From a virus, in IMG/VR virus record IMGVR_UViG_3300027287_000002, positions 1-64,000 of that record: a stretch of 64,000 nt of DNA; one strand, 5' to 3'. A program made the translations under genes and the position numbers. The notes under the pieces are model-generated. The model was given only the letters and a program-made list of their open reading frames with translations, was not told the origin of the DNA and searched no databases. Below, in pieces: positions 16,768 through 23,925 of this stretch (positions are counted from its first letter, which is position 1; each line of letters begins with the position of its first letter).

Positions 16768-17237
16768 TAGTTTTTTCCTTTTCTAATTGCAGTGAAAAAT
16801 TGTTTGACATTGAAATCTAAACCTTTGATGTCTAATTTAGAACTGAAATCTAAATAGATCATCAACAAATCGCAATATGCTGGATGTTCTACATACTCAC
16901 TTGTTTGGTTGAAACTATAAAGTGAATCTCTAAAATTTGTTTTTTCTTCTGCATTTAAAGACAGTAGATGTGGTGCAACAAATTTATGAAATCCACTAAA
17001 AAAGAACACTACATCTTCTAAACGATCTGTTCCTTTTTCTACAAGTGTTGCTATTTCTTTTGGTGCTGTGTCTAAACACATTTTACCTTCAAAATAAAAA
17101 CAATACATTGCAGGGATTTGAATTGGTCGACCACCAAATGTTGTGTGAATGATGCCATTCTCATTTATTTCTAATGGTCTATCTGTTACAAGTCTTAAAA
17201 TGCCATATGGTGGCATATTGAAATAATAAAGGTTCAT
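16767..17237 (-). CDS. Unknown protein, first gene of a class A operon (156 aa)
   Basis: Start 17237 follows CAAAGGAAAAGCAA, which beats the in-frame ATG further upstream that would lie in the promoter leader. The sequence begins MNLYYFNMPPYGILRLVTDR and is mixed alpha/beta (GRPIQIPAMYCFYFEGKMC). No domain identified. It is translationally coupled to the next gene by a TAATG overlap. Confidence 0.72.
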   Translation of the reverse strand: MNLYYFNMPPYGILRLVTDRPLEINENGIIHTTFGGRPIQIPAMYCFYFEGKMCLDTAPKEIATLVEKGTDRLEDVVFFFSGFHKFVAPHLLSLNAEEKTNFRDSLYSFNQTSEYVEHPAYCDLLMIYLDFSSKLDIKGLDFNVKQFFTAIRKGKN

Positions 17238-17263
17238 TTGCTTTTCCTTTGTTGAAGTCATAA

Positions 17264-17298
17264 GCATAAACACTTTGATTTTAATTTTATTGCAAGTT
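17264..17298 (-). promoter_or_regulatory. Class A promoter
   Basis: Minus-strand TTGCAA (17295-17290) and GTGTTT (17273-17268) are 22 nt apart; the start codon at 17237 follows 31 nt later. Confidence 0.75.
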
Positions 17299-17303
17299 CA
17301 TAT

Positions 17304-17888
17304 TTATTTTTTTACAATTACACTAAAGGTATATTTCCCATCTTTGTGATTTAAAACAATCTCTTCTAATTCATTCGTTGAGATGATGTCCAATAACTGC
17401 ATTGTTACTGCATTAAACACTTTGTTTTTTAAAGTTGTATTTTCTTCCTGTAGCTTTTTAGCTTTCTCTACATTGATTTGGGATAACTTCTTAAAAACCT
17501 CAAATTCTTCTTCTTTATCTTTGAGCTTCTTTTCTAGTTCTTCTATCTTTGTTGTCAATGGCTTACTGATTTCTTTATTATAATCAGTAAACATACCATC
17601 CCACCTATGAAACAAATCACCTAACTTTGTCATAGGCATATATGCAGGTGTAGACACTTTCTTTACAATATTTTCATCAAATGAAAATCCCTGTCTTAAA
17701 AGTTCAATCACTTTCTTTTGACCTTCAGGATTATTTTCAAGAATAATCTTTTTAAGGTTGCCTGCACTATTATATAAGTATGCCACCTTGTTTGGCACTT
17801 TATATCCTGATTGTAATTTCGCAAGTATCTCTTGAGGCAATACTCTTTCTTTCATGCCTTTAAGATTTATTAAAGTTTTTCGTTGCAT
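17304..17888 (-). CDS. Coiled-coil protein, possible virion or scaffold protein (194 aa)
   Basis: I chose start 17888 because AAAAAAGGAAAAAGAG precedes it. The protein opens with a basic segment (MQRKTLINLKGMKERVLPQE). A long coiled coil follows at roughly residues 95-150 (EELEKKLKDKEEEFEVFKKL), and it closes with a small beta-like end (KDGKYTFSVIVKK). The basic N-terminus followed by an acidic coiled coil is typical of scaffold-like phage proteins, but no homology is recognised. Confidence 0.7.
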   Translation of the reverse strand: MQRKTLINLKGMKERVLPQEILAKLQSGYKVPNKVAYLYNSAGNLKKIILENNPEGQKKVIELLRQGFSFDENIVKKVSTPAYMPMTKLGDLFHRWDGMFTDYNKEISKPLTTKIEELEKKLKDKEEEFEVFKKLSQINVEKAKKLQEENTTLKNKVFNAVTMQLLDIISTNELEEIVLNHKDGKYTFSVIVKK

Positions 17889-17940
17889 CTCTTTTTCCTT
17901 TTTTGAGAAGTTCAAAACTCTTATATTTTTTTTCATCAAA

Positions 17941-17970
17941 CTTACAATCTTTTTTCATCCTTTAGTGTTT
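17941..17970 (+). promoter_or_regulatory. Class A promoter, degenerate upstream box
   Basis: TTACAA at 17941-17946 instead of TTGCAA, then GTGTTT at 17964-17969 (23 nt). The leader CTAAACACCAAACCAAAGG resembles other class A leaders. It precedes the gene at 18002. Confidence 0.5.
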
Positions 17971-18001
17971 CTATCTAAACACCAAACCAAAGGATTAAAA
18001 A

Positions 18002-18310
18002 ATGTTAAATATCATCTCTGCACTTCAAAACAAAGACTTAACCATCACCATGTCCACTGATGTAGAAAACACAGGCATCATTTCTTTTAAAGAGATTTAT
18101 CTTGATTTCTATCTTACACCTTCCCATTTTACTCTTGTTGAGTTCTTTTATGATCATTCTGTAGATTTCTATAATGAAGTAGAAATCTTATCTCTTGATA
18201 CTGCAATGGATATCGACCTTCTTTCTGAACAAGTGAAAAACATTTTTCTTATTAGAGATTATGAGAAAACTGCATTTAATATTTATATGAGTGATCTTAG
18301 GAATTATTAA
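18002..18310 (+). CDS. Small early-type protein (102 aa)
   Basis: CCAAAGGATTAAAAA precedes the ATG. It is an acidic, mostly alpha/beta protein with strand-like FKEIYLDFYLTPSHFTLVEF and an amphipathic end. No family recognised. It is separated by 39 bp from the HTH-array gene that follows, and that gap holds a palindrome and a hairpin. Confidence 0.7.
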   Translation: MLNIISALQNKDLTITMSTDVENTGIISFKEIYLDFYLTPSHFTLVEFFYDHSVDFYNEVEILSLDTAMDIDLLSEQVKNIFLIRDYEKTAFNIYMSDLRNY

Positions 18311-18311
18311 A

Positions 18312-18326
18312 ACTTATAATATAAGT
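18312..18326. promoter_or_regulatory. 15-bp palindrome, candidate operator or -10 region
   Basis: ACTTATA and TATAAGT flank a single A. It contains TATAAT, so it may be a promoter -10 with a superimposed operator. Related palindromes precede two other HTH-array genes. Confidence 0.4.
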
Positions 18327-18346
18327 CCTTTCAAAAAAAAGGACTT
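18323..18346 (+). promoter_or_regulatory. Hairpin that sequesters the ribosome-binding site
   Basis: AAGTCCTTT (18323-18331) pairs perfectly with AAAGGACTT (18338-18346) around a 6-nt loop. The right arm contains AAAGGA, the ribosome site for the ATG at 18350. A T-run typical of terminators is absent, so translational control is the simpler reading. Confidence 0.55.
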
Positions 18347-18349
18347 GAA

Positions 18350-19462
18350 ATGAATAAAACTCTACTCTTAAAACTCTATCTTGAAAAACCTGCCACTGAT
18401 ATTGCCAAAGAACATAATCTTAAACCTGTTCAAATTCAAAAACTCTTAAGACTTTATAATATACCTAAACCTTATCGTAATAAAGATGGCAAAGCACTTG
18501 ATGTAAATCACATCCTTGATCTCTACCATAACCAAAAGAAATCTATTAAAGAAATCAGCTCTATGCTCAACTCTACTTTAGATATGATCACTAATCTCTT
18601 ATATGACAGAACACCTACACCTAAACCTACCTGCGACCAGCTTAAAGCCTGCTTAAACCTTTCCAAAAGACAAATTGCTCTCAAATTCAATCTTAAAGAA
18701 TATGATGTGCATAGACTATTACTTGAATATAAACTTAGCTACAATCCTTTTAACCTGTCTAAAGAAGAATTACAGAAAGAATACCAATCACAAACCATTT
18801 CACAGATAGCTAAAAAATATCATGTAGATGCTATCTATGTTTCTGTTAAACTTAAAGAATATGGCATCCTTAATGAAATCAATATAGAAGAACTTAAAAG
18901 ACTTTATTGTGATGAAAGAAAAACCATTAAAGAAATCATTTATTTGTTAAATTCATCTGAAACTACTTTGTGGCGACTTATTAAAAAACATAAACTGCAA
19001 AGACCTTTCAATCCTAATCCACATGAATTTTTTAAGCTGTGGCATGACAAGACCAAAACAGTAGATGAGAATATACGATATATGGCAGAATATTATAAAG
19101 TGTCTATAGGTATTATTCGCTTGACTGCTAGAAAATTAAATATCAGTAAAAAGACCACACCTATCAAAATTAAATATACACAAGAGCAATTACAGGAACT
19201 TTATGACAAGCATGACTTATTTGGTTTATCTGTTATTCTTAAAATGAATGTTGCTAATGTAAAACGAGCATTAGTAAGACATGGCATCACTATTAAAAAG
19301 CCACCTGTTAAACCAATGGATTTAGATCGGATTACACAGCTATATAAGACAAAATATTTAGATTTAAAAAACTTGTATGCTATTCAAGAAATTGCAAAAG
19401 AACTAGATGTTGCACCTACAACACTTCACAGGTTTATTCGTTCACATAAAATTACAAGATAG
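18350..19462 (+). CDS. Eight-repeat helix-turn-helix array protein (370 aa)
   Basis: The whole protein divides into eight consecutive HTH-like units of 40-50 residues, for example ATDIAKEHNLKPVQIQKLLR (unit 1), TISQIAKKYHVDAIYVSVKL (unit 4) and TIKEIIYLLNSSETTLWRLI (unit 5). No extra catalytic domain is visible. Unit by unit it aligns with the protein at 21075. Both share a CDERKTIKEI/CVEHKSLQEI unit 5, a long unit 6 and a GL..ilkM..anvkRAL.R.GI unit 7. The ribosome site is buried in a hairpin and a palindrome lies upstream, which fits autoregulation. Expected role: binding of a long or composite DNA site. The 3' end overlaps the convergent gene by 21 bp. Confidence 0.85.
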   Translation: MNKTLLLKLYLEKPATDIAKEHNLKPVQIQKLLRLYNIPKPYRNKDGKALDVNHILDLYHNQKKSIKEISSMLNSTLDMITNLLYDRTPTPKPTCDQLKACLNLSKRQIALKFNLKEYDVHRLLLEYKLSYNPFNLSKEELQKEYQSQTISQIAKKYHVDAIYVSVKLKEYGILNEINIEELKRLYCDERKTIKEIIYLLNSSETTLWRLIKKHKLQRPFNPNPHEFFKLWHDKTKTVDENIRYMAEYYKVSIGIIRLTARKLNISKKTTPIKIKYTQEQLQELYDKHDLFGLSVILKMNVANVKRALVRHGITIKKPPVKPMDLDRITQLYKTKYLDLKNLYAIQEIAKELDVAPTTLHRFIRSHKITR

Positions 19463-19735
19463 TTCGTATGCTATTTTTTTCAAATCCTTTGGTTGCTGGT
19501 ATTTTTTGTTTTGCATGATTTGTTGATTATCTTTATACTGATAAAGACCAATTTCTGTATGACTATCAAATTTTTCCAAAACCAACTTATATTGACTACT
19601 ACCTTTTTCAAAGGCTACAAAAAAGAAGTCTTGTTTTGGATTAGTCCAAACATCATGTAATGCAATGCAGTGATTTACTGCTAAAATCTCAAGTGCAAGT
19701 TTACTCATTGGATGAGTTTTATTTAAGTATGCCAT
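19442..19735 (-). CDS. Small early-type protein (97 aa)
   Basis: A class A promoter lies about 40 nt upstream and AAAAAGGAAAAACGAAT precedes the ATG. The protein is basic and mixed alpha/beta (KQDFFFVAFEKGSSQYKLVL). Function unknown. It converges on the HTH-array gene with a 21-bp overlap. Confidence 0.7.
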   Translation of the reverse strand: MAYLNKTHPMSKLALEILAVNHCIALHDVWTNPKQDFFFVAFEKGSSQYKLVLEKFDSHTEIGLYQYKDNQQIMQNKKYQQPKDLKKIAYELSCNFM

Positions 19736-19772
19736 ATTCGTTTTTCCTTTTTCATCAGTATTGGCAAATGAT

Positions 19773-19832
19773 AAAACACATAAGATAAACTTTTATTGCA
19801 AGTTGCAATTTATTTTTATTGATAAATGTTTA
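19773..19832. promoter_or_regulatory. Back-to-back class A promoters with adjacent TTGCAA boxes
   Basis: Minus strand: TTGCAA 19801-19796 with GTGTTT 19779-19774 (22 nt). Plus strand: TTGCAA 19804-19809 with ATGTTT 19826-19831 (22 nt). The two TTGCAA boxes, each palindromic, are separated by 2 bp (TTGCAAGTTGCAA), so two divergent genes share one control point. Confidence 0.65.
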
Positions 19833-19875
19833 GCTAATATCTGTAATTTCAAACTCTTTAAAAAGGAAAAACATC

Positions 19876-20094
19876 ATGTTAGAAATGCTTATTGACTACA
19901 CAGACCACTTATCATTCATGGTAGATGAAACCTACTTAGATTTTCCCAACCACATGATTGCATTTGAAGAAGATCTTTATGGCAATCTTTATCTTATTCA
20001 AAAGGATTGGATCTTTAGCAAAACACCTGTAGAATTTGAAGAAGCAGTAGAAATTGTTAAGAACTTGCCTGAACCTATTTATTATCTAGATTAG
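19876..20094 (+). CDS. Small acidic protein (72 aa)
   Basis: AAAAAGGAAAAACATC precedes the ATG, and a class A promoter with ATGTTT as second box lies 50 nt upstream. It is a short acidic protein (FEEAVEIVKNLPEPIYYLD). No family recognised. Its end overlaps the first small-protein array by 20 bp. Confidence 0.65.
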   Translation: MLEMLIDYTDHLSFMVDETYLDFPNHMIAFEEDLYGNLYLIQKDWIFSKTPVEFEEAVEIVKNLPEPIYYLD

Positions 20095-20311
20095 GTGCAA
20101 GGTAAAGATCACTTGAATTCTGCCACTCTGATTTATGTAAAGATTTAGCTATACTTAAAGATAGTGAACATCTAAAATATTCAGGATATACATAAAAACC
20201 TCTTGTACCACCATCTAATCTACAAGACCTTGAACTTATAGAAGACAAAGCAAATTTAAAAGTCTTAGAATTTAAAACTTCATCTGATGATATTTCTAAC
20301 CAATAGATCAT
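20075..20311 (-). CDS. Array small protein A4 (family S12)
   Basis: Member of the twelve-copy small-protein family. I chose start 20311 (MIYWLEISSDEVLN) because it aligns with MICWFE and MVYWFE of relatives. It keeps YPEYFR at the NxR position and the ending DLYLAP. The usual SSTS block reads SSISSRS. It is the last gene of the first cassette. This subgroup (YWLE/CWFE/YWFE start, LAP or LAL end) also includes the members at 22997 and 23647. Confidence 0.75.
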   Translation of the reverse strand: MIYWLEISSDEVLNSKTFKFALSSISSRSCRLDGGTRGFYVYPEYFRCSLSLSIAKSLHKSEWQNSSDLYLAPNLDNK

Positions 20312-20312
20312 T

Positions 20313-20552
20313 TTATATTTCACCACACTTTCCTATATACCTATCTGAATTATTTATCCAAGTAGGTTTAGACAACACTCTAGCACCAAATAAAGCAATT
20401 GCTAGTCTAAAGTTATCTGTGTATAGGTAATGTCCTATTCCTTTTATTGCCAGCTGTTTTGTTGGTGAGGTGGATGATGTTATATAAACACCTTGTAATG
20501 TATGACATACATCATTACTGTCATTGCTAAAGAAACCATAATGACTACTCAT
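20313..20552 (-). CDS. Array small protein A3 (family S12)
   Basis: The protein is 79 residues. It shows the family frame clearly: SHYGFFSNDSNDV at the start, VYITSSTSPT in the middle, HYLYTDNFRLAIALFGARVL, then TWINNSDRYIGK at the end. Its start overlaps the end of the gene upstream by 4 bp. No signal peptide or membrane helix. Function unknown. Confidence 0.8.
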   Translation of the reverse strand: MSSHYGFFSNDSNDVCHTLQGVYITSSTSPTKQLAIKGIGHYLYTDNFRLAIALFGARVLSKPTWINNSDRYIGKCGEI

Positions 20553-20782
20553 TTATCTTTTCCTATATACCTATCTTGATCGTTTATCCAATTATGTTTG
20601 GATAAAACCCTTGCACTATATAAAGCAATACAATGCCTTATGTTGCTTTGGTGTATATATGTTCCCATTCCTTTAATATCTCTGATAGTACCTGCTGTTG
20701 TAGATGATGCTAGATAAACAAGTTGACCAGAAAACTGTACATTATTTCCATATGATGCAAGGAAGCCATAGTGATTACTCAT
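20549..20782 (-). CDS. Array small protein A2 (family S12)
   Basis: The protein is 77 residues with SNHYGFLASYGNNV, YLASSTTAG, TYIHQSNIRHCIALYSARVL and WINDQDRYIGK. At DNA level it is strikingly similar to the member at 24158, in the other cassette (both encode TYIHQSNIR and WINDQDRY), indicating exchange or recent duplication between cassettes. Confidence 0.82.
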   Translation of the reverse strand: MSNHYGFLASYGNNVQFSGQLVYLASSTTAGTIRDIKGMGTYIHQSNIRHCIALYSARVLSKHNWINDQDRYIGKDK

Positions 20783-21019
20783 TTATATTTCTTTTCCTAT
20801 GTAAACATCATTGTTATTTAACCCTGATCTCTTAATAAGAGATCTTGCACCAAACAGTCCTATGGACAACCTAAAGTTATCTTTATACATATATGTACCA
20901 AAACCTTTAATATCTTTAGTAGTGGCTGGTGAAGTAGATGATGTTAGATACGCCCCAGATGCAGAATGACATACATCATTACATCCATTGTGAAAAAAAC
21001 CATAAGGTGTTTTAGTCAT
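20783..21019 (-). CDS. Array small protein A1 (family S12), first gene of cassette 1
   Basis: The protein is 78 residues; AAAAGGAATTAAC precedes the ATG. It contains YGFFHNGCNDV, AYLTSSTSPAT, TYMYKDNFRLSIGLFGARSL and NNNDVYIGK. Its start lies 55 bp from the divergent HTH-array gene at 21075, with a 12-bp palindrome in that gap that could regulate both. Confidence 0.82.
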   Translation of the reverse strand: MTKTPYGFFHNGCNDVCHSASGAYLTSSTSPATTKDIKGFGTYMYKDNFRLSIGLFGARSLIKRSGLNNNDVYIGKEI

Positions 21020-21036
21020 GTTAATTCCTTTTCAAT

Positions 21037-21048
21037 ATCTTATAAGAT
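21037..21048. promoter_or_regulatory. 12-bp palindrome between array cassette 1 and an HTH-array gene
   Basis: ATCTTATAAGAT shares its TCTTATAAGA core with the palindrome at 15508 and lies between divergent starts at 21019 and 21075. Candidate operator. Confidence 0.45.
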
Positions 21049-21074
21049 TTCTACAAGAAAGGACTGCAAAAAAA

Positions 21075-22217
21075 ATGACAAAAGAATTATTAAATGATCT
21101 TATCCAAACCATGTCACATACTGAAATGGCATCTCATCTTAATATCTCGCTTAACCATTTAAGAAGACTATTAAGAGTTCACAATATCAAAAAACCTTTA
21201 AAAGATAAAGCAGGCAATCCTATTAATCTTAAATATGTTGAAACCTTGTATGATGCAGGACATCCTGTTTCTAAAATCCATATTATGGTTAATGCTTCTT
21301 TTGATGCCATCTCTAACTACCTCAACCTAAATAAAATTCGTATTAGTAAAAAACTACTACAACACTACTTTATTGATGAAAAACTTTCCCTTACACAAAT
21401 AGCTGATCGTTTTGGATCATCTCTTTCTACTATTAAAAAATACCTACTACTCTATGAAATCATAAAACCTGATATTCATATTGAGAAACACGATTTAGAA
21501 TCACATCCTAATATACTTGTTTCCGAACTAGCTATTCTCTTTAACACAGATAAAGAAACGATTAGCTACTTTCTTAAAAAATATGACTTGTCTAAAAAAG
21601 GCAAAGTCAATCAAGAAAAACTACAACAGCTTTATTGTGTTGAACATAAATCACTACAAGAGATTGCAGACCATTTTAAAATCTCACATATAACTCTTTG
21701 GCGAAGGATTAGACAATATAAACTCACTAGAGAATTTAATCCTGATATAGACCTCTTTGAGCAAAAACTCTCTGAATATAGAGACCTACCTATGCACAAG
21801 GCTAAACAAAACCTTGCGAAATATTATAATGTTTCTGTTGGTGAAATTGAAATCTTTTTTAAAAAGCACAATCTACTTAAAAAAAGAAAAAGAAGAAAGG
21901 TTACCTACACAAATGACCAGCTAAGAAAGATGTATGAAAGACTTGGGATTAAAGGTCTTATGAAGAAACTAGATATGACTGAATATAATGTTAAAAGAGC
22001 ATTAAAGAGAAATGGTATCTTGCCATATAGCAAACCAAATAAAAGACTTGTCTTATCTATTCCTAAAGACCATATCAAATATCTCTACCATAAGAAATAT
22101 GAACATTATAATGCACCTAGTGCAAGACAAGCAATGGCAGATGAATTAGGTTTATCTTTATATGCAGTTACAAGGTATATTCAAATGTATAATCTAAACA
22201 GACCAAGAATTTTCTAA
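21075..22217 (+). CDS. Eight-repeat helix-turn-helix array protein, second copy (380 aa)
   Basis: Start 21075 gives MTKELLNDLIQ, matching the first unit of the relative at 15641 (MTKEDLIKLL). GAAAGGACTGCAAAAAAA precedes it. Eight HTH units are visible, e.g. SHTEMASHLNISLNHLRRLL (unit 1), SLTQIADRFGSSLSTIKKYL (unit 3) and SLQEIADHFKISHITLWRRI (unit 5), and it is collinear with the protein at 18350. A basic KKRKRRK patch separates units 6 and 7. No catalytic domain is seen. It sits between the two small-protein cassettes and diverges from the first, so it is a candidate regulator of them. GroES follows 13 bp downstream. Confidence 0.85.
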   Translation: MTKELLNDLIQTMSHTEMASHLNISLNHLRRLLRVHNIKKPLKDKAGNPINLKYVETLYDAGHPVSKIHIMVNASFDAISNYLNLNKIRISKKLLQHYFIDEKLSLTQIADRFGSSLSTIKKYLLLYEIIKPDIHIEKHDLESHPNILVSELAILFNTDKETISYFLKKYDLSKKGKVNQEKLQQLYCVEHKSLQEIADHFKISHITLWRRIRQYKLTREFNPDIDLFEQKLSEYRDLPMHKAKQNLAKYYNVSVGEIEIFFKKHNLLKKRKRRKVTYTNDQLRKMYERLGIKGLMKKLDMTEYNVKRALKRNGILPYSKPNKRLVLSIPKDHIKYLYHKKYEHYNAPSARQAMADELGLSLYAVTRYIQMYNLNRPRIF

Positions 22218-22230
22218 AAGGACACTTCTT

Positions 22231-22503
22231 ATGAAACCATTAAATCAAAATGTGATTATCAAACCATCACCTGTAGAACCACAATCCCAATCAGGTTTAT
22301 TTATTCCAGATACTGCTAAACAAGACCAATCTATTGCTACTGTGATTGCAATAGGCACAGGTTATCCAAATGGCAAACCTTTAACAGTAAAGGTTGGCGA
22401 TAAGGTAGTTTATTCCAAGTATGCAGGTGTAGAACTTAATTATGAAGATCAAGAGTATTTGGTCTTATCTGAATCGGATCTTTTGGCTGTGATTAAAAAT
22501 TAA
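22231..22503 (+). CDS. groES: Co-chaperonin GroES
   Basis: The 90-residue protein fits Cpn10: MKPLNQNVIIKPSP at the start, the mobile-loop region QSQSGLFIPDTAKQDQ (normally the GroEL-binding loop with a hydrophobic tripeptide), ATVIAIGTGY, and VKVGDKVVYSKYAG followed by EYLVLSESDLLAVI. GroES caps the GroEL chamber. Phage versions (for example T4 Gp31) adapt host GroEL for capsid protein folding. AAAAGGACACTTCTT precedes the ATG. It lies 13 bp after the HTH-array gene. No GroEL gene is in the window. Confidence 0.93.
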   Translation: MKPLNQNVIIKPSPVEPQSQSGLFIPDTAKQDQSIATVIAIGTGYPNGKPLTVKVGDKVVYSKYAGVELNYEDQEYLVLSESDLLAVIKN

Positions 22504-22518
22504 TATTTTATTTATATG
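22501..22518 (+). promoter_or_regulatory. Class B (late-type) promoter
   Basis: TAATATTTTATTTATATG; its first 17 nt are identical to the copy at 4821. It overlaps the GroES stop codon and lies about 40 nt before the start at 22558. Confidence 0.5.
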
Positions 22519-22557
22519 CAAGTCTTTATAAAACAACTTTGAAAAGGTAAAGATAAA

Positions 22558-22821
22558 ATGAGAAGATTTGCAAATACAGAATCATCAGAAATGCAAGCTA
22601 AAGTAATCCAAAAAATTCTTGAAAACCAAATTGCAGATAACTTTTATATAAATGATGAAATGAAAAAAAAAGTTAAACAGCTTTTAGCAACTATGGATAT
22701 GGAAGCTATCGATGAAGATCTTATGGATGATATTGATTATGCTTTTGATGCTTATGCTAAAGCCATGCAGAATTTCTTTTATTATGCAGAGAAATTAGAA
22801 GATCTTATTAAACTTGTTTAA
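22558..22821 (+). CDS. Small helical, possible virion protein (87 aa)
   Basis: GAAAAGGTAAAGATAAA precedes the ATG and a class B promoter lies upstream. It begins MRRFANTESSEMQAKVIQK, basic then helical, and is all-alpha with an acidic middle (MEAIDEDLMDDIDYAFDAY). The late-type promoter suggests a structural or packaged protein. No homology recognised. Confidence 0.7.
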   Translation: MRRFANTESSEMQAKVIQKILENQIADNFYINDEMKKKVKQLLATMDMEAIDEDLMDDIDYAFDAYAKAMQNFFYYAEKLEDLIKLV

Positions 22822-23000
22822 AAAACCATTTTAGAAAAGAATGGTTTAAACCAAGTTAGCATTATTGTACTTCCTATTCCACAACCTAATGCAGTTCCTA
22901 TAAAGCACAGACAAAAAGTTAAGATTGCTTTATTTCTTATCTTATTATCACTCGCATCTACATATCCTGTTCTCTTTAAGAAAAACTCTAACTCATTCAT
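22818..23000 (-). CDS. Small membrane protein at the end of array cassette 2 (60 aa)
   Basis: The start overlaps the stop of the array gene upstream by 4 bp, so it is in the same operon. After a charged N-terminal half (MNELEFFLKRTGYVDASDNK) there is one long hydrophobic segment (ILTFCLCFIGTALGCGIGST). It is not a member of the S12 family. Its position as the last gene of the cassette makes a functional link with the small proteins possible. Confidence 0.65.
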   Translation of the reverse strand: MNELEFFLKRTGYVDASDNKIRNKAILTFCLCFIGTALGCGIGSTIMLTWFKPFFSKMVF

Positions 23001-23221
23001 TTATCTTCCTTACATGGTGCTAAATACCTATTAGGATTTAATATCCAATTTCCTCGTCCAATAACTTCTCTATTTCTTGCAGTGGACAAGGCTACAAACA
23101 CTCTAAAATTAATAGGAAAGATTTCAATACCTGATTTACTTGATGCTATGCTAGATAAGGTAAAAACACTATGCTCGTTTCTAGTAACTTCATTACTACT
23201 TGTTTCAAACCAACAGATCAT
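22997..23221 (-). CDS. Array small protein B8 (family S12)
   Basis: The protein is 74 residues with MICWFETSSNEV at the start, TLSSIASSKSG, FPINFRVFVALSTAR and NWILNPNRYLAP. It is one of the more divergent members: the WIN..D.Y end reads WILNPNRY. It overlaps its neighbours by about 4 bp on each side, indicating translational coupling through the cassette. Confidence 0.75.
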   Translation of the reverse strand: MICWFETSSNEVTRNEHSVFTLSSIASSKSGIEIFPINFRVFVALSTARNREVIGRGNWILNPNRYLAPCKEDK

Positions 23222-23427
23222 TTTTCTTCATCCTTATTAGGTGCTAGATACACATTTTCATATTTTATCCAATCATCTTGTATAATTCTTTTTGCCACAA
23301 ATAAAGATATTCTTTTCTTATCATATCCATTTAAAAAAGCACTATGTCCTATTTTAGGTATGCTACTTAATACAGTAGTGCCTTGTGCATACAAATGCAC
23401 AATATTACTATCAAATACAAAATACAC
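23218..23427 (-). CDS. Array small protein B7 (family S12)
   Basis: The protein is 69 residues. MYFVFDSNIVHLY, SSIPKIGHSAFLNGYDKKRISLFVAKR and NVYLAPNKDEE mark it as the closest relative of the member at 24639, which has the same MYFVFDSNIV start and YDRKRISLFV. This subgroup lacks the SSTS block. Confidence 0.75.
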   Translation of the reverse strand: MYFVFDSNIVHLYAQGTTVLSSIPKIGHSAFLNGYDKKRISLFVAKRIIQDDWIKYENVYLAPNKDEEK

Positions 23428-23429
23428 TT

Positions 23430-23645
23430 TTAGTTATCCTTATTAGGTTTTAAAAACCTGTCTTGATCATTTATCCTAGTATGTTTAGGTAAAATTCGAG
23501 CATTAAATAATCCTACACTTTCTCTAAAATTACTGTCCTGTACATATAAGCCTCCACTATGAGAATAAAATTTACAGGATTGCAAATAAACAAGTTGCTG
23601 TCCTTGCCATACATTATTTGAATCACTTATGAAATAAAATCTCAT
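23430..23645 (-). CDS. Array small protein B6 (family S12)
   Basis: The protein is 71 residues with MRFYFISDSNNV, LVYLQSCKFYSHSGG, YVQDSNFRESVGLFNARIL and HTRINDQDRFLKP. It combines features of the YGFF and MYFVF subgroups, which suggests mosaic exchange among members. Confidence 0.75.
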   Translation of the reverse strand: MRFYFISDSNNVWQGQQLVYLQSCKFYSHSGGLYVQDSNFRESVGLFNARILPKHTRINDQDRFLKPNKDN

Positions 23646-23646
23646 A

Positions 23647-23859
23647 TCATTTCTTTCTTAAAGCTAGATAAACATCATCTCTATTTATAAAGCTGGCTGT
23701 ACTCACTAACCTTCTACTCATATATAAACAGACAGATCTTCTTATATTAAAAGGCTCTACATATAGACCATGATTTACAGATGATACACCACTTAATAAA
23801 AATACATCCTGTATGTTTTTTCCTATGTTGTTATTATTGTTCTCAAACCAATAAACCAT
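23647..23859 (-). CDS. Array small protein B5 (family S12)
   Basis: The protein is 70 residues with MVYWFENNNNNIG, VFLLSGVSS, YVEPFNIRRSVCLYMSRRLV and FINRDDVYLAL. A hairpin at 23892-23924 lies upstream and separates it from the first four members of cassette 2, so it may begin a separate transcript or be expressed by read-through. Confidence 0.75.
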   Translation of the reverse strand: MVYWFENNNNNIGKNIQDVFLLSGVSSVNHGLYVEPFNIRRSVCLYMSRRLVSTASFINRDDVYLALRKK

Positions 23860-23891
23860 AAGCTATCTTCCTTATATATAGAAATCGTGAT

Positions 23892-23924
23892 TTTTTACCT
23901 ATATTGTAAAAACATAGGTAAAAA
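23892..23924 (-). terminator. AT-rich hairpin inside array cassette 2
   Basis: TTTTTACCTAT (23892-23902) pairs with ATAGGTAAAAA (23914-23924): an 11-bp stem and 11-nt loop just after the stop of the gene at 23926. It may be a weak terminator dividing the cassette; operator is the alternative. Confidence 0.45.
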
Positions 23925-23925
23925 C

